DNA of 64,000 bases from an uncultured Alphaproteobacteria bacterium (GCA_934254585.1 CAKQLF010000005.1:1-64000); one strand, 5' to 3'; numbered from the stretch's first letter, positions 8,601 through 17,026 are shown. A program made the numbers and translations. Notes: a model not told the origin generated them from the letters alone.

Positions 8601-9624
8601 GAATGCCTCACAAAATGATGCCGGACGTTTTGTTCAAGACAAAGCGGGCGACCGTTACACAACTTATGCCGATGGCGATAGCCCGTATAAGGAAATAAAT
8701 ATCCGCACCACAACAACCCATATGGTAGACAATCCGCGGGTAGATGGCGTTGGTATGTTTGGAGTGATGGGCAACTTCTTGGGAGTTAAAGAACTTAAAA
8801 AACGTGTAGGTGCTTTGTTGGATAAAGTTATCAAGAAAAACAAACCGGTTCAAGTCGATGTCACACCGCCTCCGCCGCCGGCTCCAACCCCAACTCCAAC
8901 CCCGACGCCGTCTCAAACACCGGTTCAAGCTCCGACACCGACTCCAACTCCTAATCCAAAACCGCAAGAGAATAAAACGGAAAAGACTCAGAATTTGTTG
9001 GCAGAGGAATATAAAATTGTTTACGGGGTTGCTCCGGATAAAGAGTCTAAGCATTATAAAGATTATGTGGAACGGGTTGAAGAAGAACGTAAAACTTCGG
9101 CGGCAAACAAAACTATGGATGACTTTTTGTCAGATAGACGCGAAAAGTTGGATAAGATTATTTTGGATAATATAGGTGACACCCACAGAACAGACATTGG
9201 TTCAACCGTAAATAACGATAAAGACGGCGTGAAAAGCAGAAGTGAATATATTGCCAAACAAGCTCGAGATTCTCGAAGCACAACCGCGGTGGTGTCAAAC
9301 ATTCGCCAAAGTTTGATGCAGAGTAATTTGAGCAGCGATAACTATAACCACAAAGTTACTTTGAGCCACTTTACCAAATATGCGGAACACGCTGTAAAAC
9401 AGGATTATGTGGCTTCCGATGCTTCTCGGGATATTTCACTTAATCCGCAGCTTAAAGAAAAATATAAAAAAGGTGACAGCAAAGTCGCAGTTGTGGATTT
9501 GAACGCTTATTTGGTTGAAGGCAAAACTTTGGAGCAATCCTCACAACAGGTTAGCGGCAAAGATGCCAGACAAGCAATGCAGCAAGTTAGAAAAAATAAT
9601 TTTGCTGACAATAGCAGAAGATAA
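5602..9624 (+). CDS. Very large protein of unknown function with central hydrophobic region and Pro/Thr repeat
   Basis: 1340 residues; I do not recognise the family. There is no signal peptide. Residues 1-110 are probably helical. Residues 110-245 are acidic, low-complexity and Asn/Glu/Asp-rich. Residues 245-640 look helical and charged. Residues about 660-790 hold several Ala/Gly/Met-rich hydrophobic segments (for example ALGATALGFAATGNPGVAT) separated by a basic stretch. Residues about 1090-1120 form a Pro-Thr repeat (PTPTPTPT), followed by a charged, mostly helical tail. The shape suggests a bacterial effector, adhesion or structural protein inserted in or crossing a membrane. Codon use looks like the neighbours. 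It is monocistronic, with a clear promoter and terminator. Confidence 0.75.
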   Translation: MFEFEKELSGARNNIEFQNFVKEVWKRDISSVQDYELTGMFYQFSVRNSNIKEENANRMIDAIQNMHKGNGSEDRNVELAGIYYPNKKYSELTTDEKAFIANVDYEVYKNNVTLENIKSSLESQKTSLQSTENGGITNTENDLEKDEDRLKDIRSYLNTQEQEHPQDAQVKNSEEQTAEQNDDFSSFSDNNNATHVDSETAVFHTDEYKDNKAEPNTLKTQSENNPPKDPEENNVKTQNGEEEFRLRSARSDENEFLLDTMRLASLYEMKKVSDDEIADVTPEKAISVLNDKLPKLSDKELAELETRMTDKMVENDEVFSIIPPSSLAKAYTGLDERIAQEKDDAKKQDLMAKKEKIGARMTQLTEMLADKQQTNDDLFFADKTNIADVYDGYVEMYDALDKNWRSPRDGGPLAQKMRQGEYMLREEFDKYKDEWNIKNVKSEDADKLQKRYEDLNKKLEGVAIDDDTAKLVSNFKFLDAEGKVEPQFVDKNGNQSDVYTEGAKVIEGSKLDISIRLAKQNILLENIGTDTEFNAQDLQKELAERLPETLYAEHVASQVGKGALEHPKQFTDTKFLNQFKADLANPDKRMEINDTAFAASVDNAVNATAGYASALAQTVGRDKQVAMSVFNPIQDLDKRTNGRFENNTSKKAVRIEMLKRSVKGAASAFLVSGAITTLGTMASADAGLTAATFGLNKMAGMAIGTALAVGMTIKQIHSWRKQQKKEGKPAGLKSLLKDRKMMMTMATTALGATALGFAATGNPGVATSLGMGALALGTANGIISNYADARQGGLGKFEAAGWAGLQALSNIAGAYAGRVTANTAINAWNHSHPDSELFQHKEQEVINRREIVYDDGVKEQAKATVGKWYAGHEDLLQQRVDEINQYNQANGTHIDPYRYLMAAHDAGALAPDNMTLHNQGAPDVASHGNHMVLGAGWSQETGISQDTVGALAQSVGNDGHVNITPASVNAFQQIDGHINGYNQVGFVSGAPYQNDGVLDSNASQNDAGRFVQDKAGDRYTTYADGDSPYKEINIRTTTTHMVDNPRVDGVGMFGVMGNFLGVKELKKRVGALLDKVIKKNKPVQVDVTPPPPPAPTPTPTPTPSQTPVQAPTPTPTPNPKPQENKTEKTQNLLAEEYKIVYGVAPDKESKHYKDYVERVEEERKTSAANKTMDDFLSDRREKLDKIILDNIGDTHRTDIGSTVNNDKDGVKSRSEYIAKQARDSRSTTAVVSNIRQSLMQSNLSSDNYNHKVTLSHFTKYAEHAVKQDYVASDASRDISLNPQLKEKYKKGDSKVAVVDLNAYLVEGKTLEQSSQQVSGKDARQAMQQVRKNNFADNSRR

Positions 9625-9641
9625 TCTTACATAGATTTAAT

Positions 9642-9679
9642 ACAGTGTCGAATGATTAAAATTCGGCACTGTTTTTTTA
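9642..9679 (+). terminator. Intrinsic terminator of the 1340-residue protein gene
   Basis: Twelve-position stem ACAGTGTCGAAT/ATTCGGCACTGT (9642-9653 with 9661-9672, one G-T pair) followed by seven T. Confidence 0.9.
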
Positions 9680-9735
9680 TTTTGCTAACAAACTTTTTAC
9701 TCTCTTTGCGTATGCTGATGAAAAAAGGAGCGGAA

Positions 9736-10536
9736 ATGAAAATATTGTCCTTTGATATCGGTGGCACGAAGATTTCTTCGGCAATTGTGTTGGCTGACGG
9801 GCAGTTGGCGGAAAATGTGCTCACAATTAAAACCCCAAGCACTGCTCAAGAAATTGAAGAGTTTTTGCAAAAACGGATTTCACAAACTGAGTTTGATGGT
9901 TTGGCCGTGGCAACTGCCGGAGTTGTTTGGGATGAAAAATTGGTGGCTAAACCCCATAATTTGCCTGAAGGGTATGAAAATATAAAGTTTCATAATCTGT
10001 GTCATAAGCCGGTGTTGGTGGAAAATGATGCTAATTCGGCCTTGTGGGCGGAATACAAATCAGGTGTGCTGAAAGGTGCGTCGCAAGCGGTTATGCTGAC
10101 TCTTGGAACCGGTGTCGGCTGTGGAATTATTTGCAATGGCCGAATGTTACGCGGTAAAATCGGGGCGGCCGGCGAACTTCCGTTTTTAATTTCGGGTAAA
10201 GATTTTGCGGCTTTGGCAAAACAAAACGGCCTTGCGGAATCAGATTGTTTTTCTCTTTATAAAATGAAAAAAGAACATAACAAAGCGGCGGAAGAAGTTT
10301 ATAGAGAATGGCAAAACAGGTTGGTTGACGGAATTTCATTGCTTAATGATATATTAGACACCGAAATAGTGGCACTTTCCGGAAGTCTGGCGAAAATTGT
10401 TGATTATTCGGCTGTCGAAAAAGAAGTCAATGCCCGCGGCTATCACAATCCTCTGCAACTGAAAATGGCGCGAACCGAAGCTGACGCCGGATTAATCGGA
10501 GCCGCATTGCTGCTGAAAGATAAAATAAATGAATGA
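9736..10536 (+). CDS. ROK family sugar kinase lacking the usual zinc motif
   Basis: 266 residues from ATG 9736, which follows AAGGAG by 5 nt; the upstream open frame overlaps the preceding terminator and is not used. The ATP-binding motif DIGGTK is at residues 6-11. A sugar-binding E-N-D-A-N-S-A segment, LTLGTGVGCGI and GKIGAAGEL follow. ROK kinases normally have E-x-G-H and a C-x-C-G-x2-G-C-x-E zinc site after this; both are missing and the protein is about 30 residues short. It overlaps AnmK by 8 bp, so a role in amino sugar or muropeptide recycling (for example GlcNAc or ManNAc phosphorylation) is likely but inferred. Confidence 0.75.
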   Translation: MKILSFDIGGTKISSAIVLADGQLAENVLTIKTPSTAQEIEEFLQKRISQTEFDGLAVATAGVVWDEKLVAKPHNLPEGYENIKFHNLCHKPVLVENDANSALWAEYKSGVLKGASQAVMLTLGTGVGCGIICNGRMLRGKIGAAGELPFLISGKDFAALAKQNGLAESDCFSLYKMKKEHNKAAEEVYREWQNRLVDGISLLNDILDTEIVALSGSLAKIVDYSAVEKEVNARGYHNPLQLKMARTEADAGLIGAALLLKDKINE

Positions 10537-11827
10537 ATGGCGGATAATCGGTAATATGACCGGAAATTCTATGGATGCCATAGATGTAGTGCTGACCGAA
10601 TTTAAAAATGACGTAATTAAAGATGTCTGCAGTCTTAGTATTCCCTATTCTTTGACGCAAAAAAAGAGAATTGATGCTTTGCGTAATCGGGTGATAAACC
10701 AAAAAATTGCCGCTAAGGATTTAGTCAAAGATAAAGATTTTCTGCAAATCCACAATGAATATATTATTGGAGTGGCTCAGGCGGTAAACAAGCTGTGCCA
10801 AACGTATGACATAAAAAAAGAGAGTGTACAAGCCATCGGTTTTCACGGTAAAACCTTAGACCATAATCCGCCTTCATTAGCCAAGATTAATAAAACAAGG
10901 CCTTTCACCACCCAAATGGGATCAGCGCAAATGTTAGCCGATTTGACAGAAATTCCGGTTATTAGCGATTTTCGTTCTGATTTGATTATGGCCGGTTTTG
11001 AGGGGGCTCCTTTGGCCGCGCCGCACAATGCGCATATTTCAGAACAAGAAGGTGACGGCTGCTACATTAACGCCGGAAATACTTCTAATTTGGCTTGGAT
11101 AAAAAATGGTCAAGCCGTTTTGAGTTGGGATGCCGGACCATTTAACGAATATGTTGATAATTTTGTGCTACGTTATAAGAATGTCAATATGGATAGAAAC
11201 GCGCATTGGGGGAAACAGGGCGAACTGTTGCCGCGTTTCTTGGCTCGTTTGTTTGCCATCGGACAAAACTTTTATGAACTGACACCGCCCAAATCAGGAG
11301 ATCCGGCAATTTATAACACTTCTGCATTGTTTGCGGAAATAGAAAATACTTATGGCAATCCGGCGGCAGATGAAAAAACATTTTGTAATATTTTACATAC
11401 TCTGGAGTTTTTTTCCGGATATTTGGCGGCTTACGCTGCAGCTTCAACCCCGCAAGAAATAGAAATAACACCTCGTTTTATTTTGTTTGGCGGCGGTTGG
11501 AAAAATCAGTTGTCCAGACAAAGTTTTCAAGATGTTCTCGAAAATAAGTCATATATTTTGCCGCAGCATAAACAACTGTTTATTAAGTTTCAAAATAGAT
11601 TGAGTGTTAAACCGGAAATAAAATATTCTGAATTTGGTGAATTTATGGAGGCGCGTCTTTTCGCTGATTTAGCTCGCTATTATCTGGAGGGTAAAAGTTG
11701 GGAGTTGCCTGAATTGAAAAATTATGCTAAAAAAATGGTATTAGGTACTATTCGCCGTCCTCACGCCGCGCCTGTCGATGATTTTTTAAGTCGTGCCGCT
11801 CGCGGTTGGGAAAATAAGGAGATTTGA
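10529..11827 (+). CDS. anmK: Anhydro-N-acetylmuramic acid kinase
   Basis: 432 residues. It matches AnmK throughout: G-N-S-M-D-A-I-D at the N-terminus (family G-T-S-M-D-G-x-D), IGFHGKTL, FEGAPLAAPHNAH, NAGNTSNLAW and SWDAGPFNEYVD. AnmK opens the 1,6-anhydro ring and phosphorylates anhMurNAc to MurNAc-6-phosphate in the cytoplasm during peptidoglycan recycling. Several motif residues differ from the Escherichia coli type (GN for GT, NAGNTSN for NIGGISN, GPF for GPG), so the protein is divergent. It is translationally coupled to the ROK kinase upstream and followed one base later by a secreted protein gene. Confidence 0.85.
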   Translation: MNEWRIIGNMTGNSMDAIDVVLTEFKNDVIKDVCSLSIPYSLTQKKRIDALRNRVINQKIAAKDLVKDKDFLQIHNEYIIGVAQAVNKLCQTYDIKKESVQAIGFHGKTLDHNPPSLAKINKTRPFTTQMGSAQMLADLTEIPVISDFRSDLIMAGFEGAPLAAPHNAHISEQEGDGCYINAGNTSNLAWIKNGQAVLSWDAGPFNEYVDNFVLRYKNVNMDRNAHWGKQGELLPRFLARLFAIGQNFYELTPPKSGDPAIYNTSALFAEIENTYGNPAADEKTFCNILHTLEFFSGYLAAYAAASTPQEIEITPRFILFGGGWKNQLSRQSFQDVLENKSYILPQHKQLFIKFQNRLSVKPEIKYSEFGEFMEARLFADLARYYLEGKSWELPELKNYAKKMVLGTIRRPHAAPVDDFLSRAARGWENKEI

Positions 11828-11828
11828 A

Positions 11829-12263
11829 ATGAAAAAAATTATATTGCTGTTTTTCATGTGTCTGTTAAGTCAAAATGTTTCGGCTCAAATGTCGGATACT
11901 ATGGGGGCTTTGTTAATTGACGGAGAACTTTCGACACAGGGATATCAGGCTGTGGGGCAGGGGCAAAACGCGATGAAACGTATGCGCTTTCAGCAGGATA
12001 TAGGTAATTTGGTTGCGGAAATACAAACAACTTATTTTGGCAATTATGCCGGACTTAGTAAGGAAAGTCTTGGATTCTCAGGCTTTCCGGACATTAATTG
12101 GAATGTTGGAGCAGATAACTCGGGCGGTTTCTATATTATGTTCACGGGGCTTAGCGGAAACTATTGTTTCTTATGCCAAAACGGTACCGGTGCACATCGA
12201 GTAGAAATTAATGGCGGAAAAAACTGTCAGACGCAGGGAAATCAGGTTAAGCTGTTTTTTTAG
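11829..12263 (+). CDS. Small secreted protein, unknown
   Basis: 144 residues from ATG 11829, which follows AAGGAG by 8 nt and lies one base after the anmK stop; the frame is open to 11793 but that would overlap anmK. A Sec signal peptide ends at about VSA-QM. The mature part contains a helix (NAMKRMRFQQDIGNLVAEIQ) and a C-terminal C-x2-C and later Cys (CFLC, GKNC), recalling the cysteine-rich tails of the pilins, but it has no prepilin helix. Function unknown. The last 17 bp overlap the convergent cca gene. Confidence 0.6.
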   Translation: MKKIILLFFMCLLSQNVSAQMSDTMGALLIDGELSTQGYQAVGQGQNAMKRMRFQQDIGNLVAEIQTTYFGNYAGLSKESLGFSGFPDINWNVGADNSGGFYIMFTGLSGNYCFLCQNGTGAHRVEINGGKNCQTQGNQVKLFF

Positions 12264-13476
12264 CCAGATTAAGCAATTCGTCTCGGTTTAAGTTGAAATT
12301 ACTGTCAATCCATTGTTGTTCTAAGCTGTCTAGAACACGTCCGACTTTTTCACCAGAGGCTAATTCGTGGTCAATTAAATCCCGTCCGCGCAACGGAAAA
12401 ATAGGAACAATTGCGTCTTCAACTTCTTGTAAAACGTTGCCAACTTTAGAACTGTCGATGTTGTAAATCGCTGCTGTCAGCAAAATTTTATCAAGACAAA
12501 AGGTTTTTCCGTAACGATAAATAAAGCGTAAACGTTGGGTCGACGTGGATATGTTTTCCGGTGTCAGATTTATTTTAGACCAGTTAATAAACGTTTCCTT
12601 TTGTTTTTTAGAAAAACGTAAAGTGCGGGCAATATTTTCGGCGGTTGACGGATTCGGCTGATAGAGAACAAAAAGCCGACGTAAAAAATTACCTTCATAA
12701 CGCATATCCTGCACCAGTTCGGTTAAACGCGCCAATGCTTCAAAATGGGTCGATTTCGGTAAGAAATAGCCCAAAATATCATTTTCAAAAATAATTTCCA
12801 TAGTTTGAGCCGCTTTTGGGGTGATTAAAAGCTTAAATAACTCGTCACGAACTCGTTCAATGGAGATTGTGCGTAATCCGTCTTTGTTGGCAACACAGGC
12901 ATTTAAAGCAGCTTTATCTATCGGGGTTTTGCCGAAAATGGAATAGAAACGGAAAAAACGCATAATACGCAAATAATCTTCTTTTATCCGTTCTTCCGGA
13001 TTCCCGATAAACCGCACAATACCGTTTTCCAAGTCGCTGATACCATTGTAATAATCGAAAACATTGCCGTTTAGGTCGGCATAAACCGCATTAATGGTTA
13101 GGTCACGGCGGGAAGCATCGACACCCCAATCATCGGTAAACTCTACAACCGCGTGTCGTCCGTCGGTTTTAACATCACGCCGCAATGAGGTCACTTCAAG
13201 CACCTGATTATCCATAATCACGCCGATTGTCCCGAATTTTAAACCGATTGGAACGGTTTTCAGACCATAATCCTGACAGGCCTCAACCAATTCATCGGGA
13301 GATAAGTCAGTGGCCAAATCCAAATCAAAATTGTTATGGCGTCCCGCTAAGATATCACGCACCGCACCTCCGACAAAGCGCAAAGTGCCGCCGTGAGATT
13401 CTACAGCGTCAAAAAGGCGATAAATTCGTTTAGAAGTTAAAATTTTTGTAACATCTAAAAAATTCGGTTTCATCAT
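12247..13476 (-). CDS. cca: CCA tRNA nucleotidyltransferase / poly(A) polymerase family
   Basis: 409 residues, class II nucleotidyltransferase. It has GGAVRD (about 36-41), D-L-D-L-A-T (about 52-57), SLRRDVKTDGRHA and the R-R-D-L-T-I-N-A motif, followed by the head, neck and helical tail (I-x-E-D-Y-L-R-I-M-R-F-F-R-F). It adds or repairs the 3' CCA of tRNAs; the family is related to poly(A) polymerase, and the alphaproteobacterial members are usually the CCA enzyme. GAGGAA precedes tandem ATG codons at 13476 and 13473. Its 3' end overlaps the convergent secreted-protein gene. Confidence 0.9.
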   Translation of the reverse strand: MMKPNFLDVTKILTSKRIYRLFDAVESHGGTLRFVGGAVRDILAGRHNNFDLDLATDLSPDELVEACQDYGLKTVPIGLKFGTIGVIMDNQVLEVTSLRRDVKTDGRHAVVEFTDDWGVDASRRDLTINAVYADLNGNVFDYYNGISDLENGIVRFIGNPEERIKEDYLRIMRFFRFYSIFGKTPIDKAALNACVANKDGLRTISIERVRDELFKLLITPKAAQTMEIIFENDILGYFLPKSTHFEALARLTELVQDMRYEGNFLRRLFVLYQPNPSTAENIARTLRFSKKQKETFINWSKINLTPENISTSTQRLRFIYRYGKTFCLDKILLTAAIYNIDSSKVGNVLQEVEDAIVPIFPLRGRDLIDHELASGEKVGRVLDSLEQQWIDSNFNLNRDELLNLAKKTA

Positions 13477-13578
13477 AACTGGAAAATTCCTCTTGTAATT
13501 TTTTTAGTTTTTTAATAGTTTATATATAATTTTTTGCTACAATCCAAGCAAAATTTAAGTATATAAGGATAAAAAAGA

Positions 13579-14088
13579 ATGTTAAAATATTTATTGGTTT
13601 TAAGTGGCTTGTTAATATCGGTTGCGGCAAACGCCGCGGAAAAACCAAAGGTTTTGGGTGAATATGGCGATTGGACGGCTTGGACTTATAACGACCGCGG
13701 TAATTTGATTTGCTATATGTCTTCGACTCCGAAAAAAGATGAAGGAAAATACACAAAACGCGGTGATATTTATACCATTATTACCCATCGTCCGGCTGAA
13801 AAAACTTTTGACGAGGTTAGTTTTGTTGCCGGATACAGCTTTGATACAAAGGCTCCGTTTACCATAAAAATAGGCGATAAGGTTTTCAAAAATACCTTTA
13901 CGGAAGGAACAAAGGGTTGGATGGTTAACACTCAGGAAGACCGAAATTTAATTGCGGCTATGAAGCGCGGTGATCGTATGTTGGTTGATGGAAAATCAAG
14001 CCGCGGAACCACTACCAAGGACACATATTCCTTGAAAGGTTTTTCAAGTGCATATCAGGCAATTTCTGCTAAATGTAAGAAAAGATAG
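13579..14088 (+). CDS. Invasion-associated locus B (IalB) family protein
   Basis: 169 residues. A signal peptide ends at about ANA-AE, so the protein is periplasmic or secreted. The mature sequence begins with GEYGDWTAW followed by NLICYM, the hallmark of the IalB family (G-D-W-x3 ... C-x), then a beta-rich domain and a lone Cys near the C-terminus (SAKCKKR) that could pair with Cys47. IalB proteins are typical of alphaproteobacteria; in Bartonella they affect erythrocyte entry, but most members have unknown roles. It lies 3 bp before rlmN, so the two are probably cotranscribed. Confidence 0.85.
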   Translation: MLKYLLVLSGLLISVAANAAEKPKVLGEYGDWTAWTYNDRGNLICYMSSTPKKDEGKYTKRGDIYTIITHRPAEKTFDEVSFVAGYSFDTKAPFTIKIGDKVFKNTFTEGTKGWMVNTQEDRNLIAAMKRGDRMLVDGKSSRGTTTKDTYSLKGFSSAYQAISAKCKKR

Positions 14089-14091
14089 CTT

Positions 14092-15177
14092 ATGACTGAA
14101 AAATTAGAATTAATCGGTTTAAGCAAAACCGAATTGCAAGAAGCTCTGACGAAAATAGGCGAAAAGCCGTTTCGCGCCAAACAGTTATGGCAATGGCTGT
14201 ATTATTTCGGTGAAACCGATTTTTCTAAGATGAGTAATCTATCTAAAGAGTTGCGGCAAAAATTGGCCGAAAACTTTACTGTCAGCCGGCCTAAAATTGT
14301 GGCCGAGCAACTTTCCAGCGACAAAACTCGCAAATGGCTTTTGGAGTTTAAAGACGGTCAACGGGTGGAAATGGTTTATATTCCCGAAGAAGACCGCGGT
14401 GCGGTTTGCATTTCAACTCAAGTCGGTTGCGCGGTGGGATGTCGTTTCTGTCACACGGGAAGCCAAAAATTGACCCGTAACCTGACTGCAGGTGAAATTG
14501 TTAGCGAATTTATGGTGGCTCGTGATACTTATGGTGAATGGCCTAGCCCGACAAATGAAACGCGCTATCTCTCAAATATTGTGGTTATGGGAATGGGTGA
14601 GCCTTTGCATAATATGGAAAACACCGTAAAAGCTTTGCAGATTCTGACAGATGGCGATGGCATAGCTATTTCTCGTCGCCGAGTGACAATGTCAACTTCG
14701 GGGATTGCTCCTAAAATTTTACCGGCTTTGCAGCAAACCGGCGTGCGTTTGGCGGTTTCGTTGCACGCTCCAAACAACGAGATTCGCTCACAAATAATGC
14801 CGATTAACAATCGTTATCCGCTTGAAGAAGTTATGGAAGCTTGCCGTGCTTATCAATCCGGTGACGGCAGCCGTTATATTACGTTTGAATACCTGTTGCT
14901 TAATGGTTTGAATGACAGTTTGGACTGCGCCCGTGAGTTAGTTAATTTAATGAAAAAGTATCAATTACGCGCCAGTTTTAATTTGATTCCGTTTAATCCG
15001 TGGCCGGGGTGTTCGTTTGCGCCGAGTTCAAATAATCGGGTACACGCTTTTGCTAAGGAATTGGAAAAGGCCGGTTTTGCCGCTCCGGTTCGCGTGGCTC
15101 GCGGACAAGATATTTTGGCGGCTTGCGGACAGCTGAAATCTAAAAAAGACGAAGAAATTAAACAAAATTCTAAATGA
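14092..15177 (+). CDS. rlmN: 23S rRNA (adenine2503-C2)-methyltransferase, also acting on tRNA
   Basis: 361 residues, radical SAM enzyme. The C-x3-C-x2-C cluster motif is at Cys113, Cys117 and Cys120 (GCAVGCRFC). The methyl-carrying Cys is in ILAACGQL (Cys345). Other family motifs are PFRAKQLWQWLY at the N-terminus, GMGEPLHN and SLHAPNNEIR. It methylates C2 of A2503 in 23S rRNA and of A37 in some tRNAs. Its last 8 bp overlap the convergent response regulator gene. Confidence 0.95.
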   Translation: MTEKLELIGLSKTELQEALTKIGEKPFRAKQLWQWLYYFGETDFSKMSNLSKELRQKLAENFTVSRPKIVAEQLSSDKTRKWLLEFKDGQRVEMVYIPEEDRGAVCISTQVGCAVGCRFCHTGSQKLTRNLTAGEIVSEFMVARDTYGEWPSPTNETRYLSNIVVMGMGEPLHNMENTVKALQILTDGDGIAISRRRVTMSTSGIAPKILPALQQTGVRLAVSLHAPNNEIRSQIMPINNRYPLEEVMEACRAYQSGDGSRYITFEYLLLNGLNDSLDCARELVNLMKKYQLRASFNLIPFNPWPGCSFAPSSNNRVHAFAKELEKAGFAAPVRVARGQDILAACGQLKSKKDEEIKQNSK

Positions 15178-15796
15178 TGCCCATTTTTTGCGCCGTGATA
15201 ACCGCTTGAGTGCGGTTGCTAACGTGTAAAGAGCGTAAAAGGGCATTAATGTGTAGTTTAACAGTGGATTCGGAAACTCCGATATCATAAGCAATTTGTT
15301 TATTTGATTTTCCTTGGGCAATCAGGTCTAAAACTTGGGCTTGCCTATGGGTTAATATTTTGATTCCCCCGCTTTTACCGCTTAAATTATTTATGGGAAC
15401 GATATCAGCCGTCACCGGCGGAATATAAGTTTCGCCATTTAAAATCAATTGCAGGGCGTTGGAAAATGTTTTTATTTCGGCTGTCTTGGGGATATATCCG
15501 TCAGCACCGGCGTTTAAAATCAATTTAATCGTACGATTGTCTTCTGTGGCAGATAAAACTGCAATTTTAGCTTTAGGCACATTTTCGCGGATTTCTTTTA
15601 AGGCTTCTTGCCAGTTCATATCCTGCATTTCCACATCCAGAATAATTAAATCGATGTCTTTATCTTGATTTAAGTTTTTTAGAATTAGCTGAAAACCGGA
15701 AAATTGTCTGATATCTGCATCGGGAATAATTTCTTTTAGGCGAAAGCTTAGTCCATCGCGAAAAAGAGCTTGATTATCAGCAATTAGAATTTTCAT
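15170..15796 (-). CDS. LuxR/NarL-type response regulator
   Basis: 208 residues from ATG 15796, chosen because AAGGAG precedes it; the open frame extends to 15823. N-terminal receiver domain: acidic pocket in ILIADNQ, phospho-acceptor Asp in LIILDVEM (about 52), Thr/Ser-like position in VLSATED, Lys in YIPKTAE. C-terminal LuxR helix-turn-helix: LTHRQAQVLDLIAQGKSNKQ and VSESTVKLHINAL. It probably binds DNA once phosphorylated. No cognate kinase lies next to it; the only histidine kinase here is CckA, which signals through other partners. Confidence 0.85.
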   Translation of the reverse strand: MKILIADNQALFRDGLSFRLKEIIPDADIRQFSGFQLILKNLNQDKDIDLIILDVEMQDMNWQEALKEIRENVPKAKIAVLSATEDNRTIKLILNAGADGYIPKTAEIKTFSNALQLILNGETYIPPVTADIVPINNLSGKSGGIKILTHRQAQVLDLIAQGKSNKQIAYDIGVSESTVKLHINALLRSLHVSNRTQAVITAQKMGII

Positions 15797-15887
15797 TATC
15801 CAATCTCCTTTAATATTAAGCAAAATCCAATTGAAAAGATATATATGGCTGTTCTGCGTAATTTAAAGAGCTTGCGCGAATAAAAAT

Positions 15888-16352
15888 TTATTTTTTATGC
15901 GGCAGTTCAAGATAGTTTACACCGGCTTCGGCAAACATTTGCGCCGAATAGTTCAGTTTGTCGCGCCAAGTGTTTTTAGGGTCATTCTCATTAGGAATAT
16001 ATTCATAAGTTATAACCTCTTTGATTCCGGCCTGAATAATGGCTCTGGCGCAATCGGTGCAAGGAGTCAATGTGCAAAAAATTGTGCAGCCTTTTAATTG
16101 AGTGCCGGTGAGACAAGCATTGTAAATGGCGTTGCGTTCGGCGTGTTCAAAAAAATCATATTTAGTAGGGCGTTCCATACGTTCTGGAATATCATCGGCC
16201 ACGCCGCGTACTAATCCGTTATATCCCGTGGCGCGTATTTCTTTGTCCGGACCTACCACAACCGCTCCGGTTTTGGTTGAAGGGTCTTTTGACCAACCGG
16301 AAACTAAAGTTGCTAATTCTAAAAAACGATAATTCCATTTTTCCGAAAACAT
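15888..16352 (-). CDS. Deoxycytidylate (dCMP) deaminase family protein
   Basis: 154 residues from ATG 16352, which follows GGGGAG; the upstream in-frame ATG at 16415 has no ribosome site. Zinc-dependent cytidine deaminase fold: H-A-E (FFEHAERNA) supplies the zinc His and catalytic Glu, and P-C-x2-C (TPCTDC) supplies the two zinc Cys. Length and motifs fit dCMP deaminases, which make dUMP for thymidylate synthesis. The early segment SKDPSTKTGAV is also typical. The gene stands alone between the response regulator and a membrane protein gene. Confidence 0.85.
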   Translation of the reverse strand: MFSEKWNYRFLELATLVSGWSKDPSTKTGAVVVGPDKEIRATGYNGLVRGVADDIPERMERPTKYDFFEHAERNAIYNACLTGTQLKGCTIFCTLTPCTDCARAIIQAGIKEVITYEYIPNENDPKNTWRDKLNYSAQMFAEAGVNYLELPHKK

Positions 16353-16496
16353 AAATTTCTCCCCAAAAACTGTGTAACACAAAGATACTATATCAAAACT
16401 TATTATTATATTCAATAGATTATTAACTTGACAAAAAATGCTGTTTGCCTTAAAATTTATATATAAAATAATTATTTACCTTAAATTAGTTTGTCT

Positions 16497-16982
16497 ATGA
16501 AAAAGTATTATTTTTTTATGTCTTTATTAGCAGCATTGTTTGCTTGTTATTGTCTGATGTTGTTCTGTTTGCCAAAACTGATTCCGTTTTCTTGCGGATG
16601 TACGTTGTTGCCGATGTTTTTGACTTTGGTATTTGTGGCAATCGCTAAAGGTATGGCGGAGCACCCTATGGAAAAGACACCGAGATGCCGTATACTTGGG
16701 GTTGGACTTGTAGCCGCGTTGGGTTTATTTTTGATAATATTTGAAATAAACGCCATTAGCGGGAAAGAATTTACACAGCTTACACTTGTGTCGCCTTTGC
16801 TGTTTTCTATTATTTTTCTCTTGTTTACCGGCTTTTTGTTGATTGGGTACTTGGAGATAAAATCGAAAAGACATCTGATGACACCGAAAGAGTTGTGTTT
16901 GGCATCGGCTTTTATTCGGGCCGGAATGTTGGCTAATTTACTGGGATTGATAGCTAATATTGCAATGTTTTTTTTAGTTTGA
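16497..16982 (+). CDS. Membrane protein, unknown function
   Basis: 161 residues from ATG 16497 (a TTG at 16491 is also in frame). Four hydrophobic segments: SLLAALFACYCLMLF, LPMFLTLVFVAIA, LGVGLVAALGLFLIIF and the pair LLFSIIFLLFTGFLLIGY / LLGLIANIAMFFLV. I do not recognise a family. No strong ribosome site is visible. A clear terminator follows, so it is a single-gene unit. Confidence 0.6.
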   Translation: MKKYYFFMSLLAALFACYCLMLFCLPKLIPFSCGCTLLPMFLTLVFVAIAKGMAEHPMEKTPRCRILGVGLVAALGLFLIIFEINAISGKEFTQLTLVSPLLFSIIFLLFTGFLLIGYLEIKSKRHLMTPKELCLASAFIRAGMLANLLGLIANIAMFFLV

Positions 16983-16989
16983 AATTCAA

Positions 16990-17026
16990 AAGCTGTGGTT
17001 GATTTTTTAGCCACGGCTTTTTTTTG
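16990..17026 (+). terminator. Intrinsic terminator
   Basis: Stem AAGCTGTGG/CCACGGCTT (16990-16998 with 17011-17019, one G-T pair) followed by a run of T. It closes the membrane protein gene at 16497. Confidence 0.85.

Noticed and set aside
8869..8965. Pro-Thr codon repeat as a CRISPR or mobile repeat
   Set aside because: It is a short in-frame coding repeat within the 1340-residue protein; no spacers or conserved unit.
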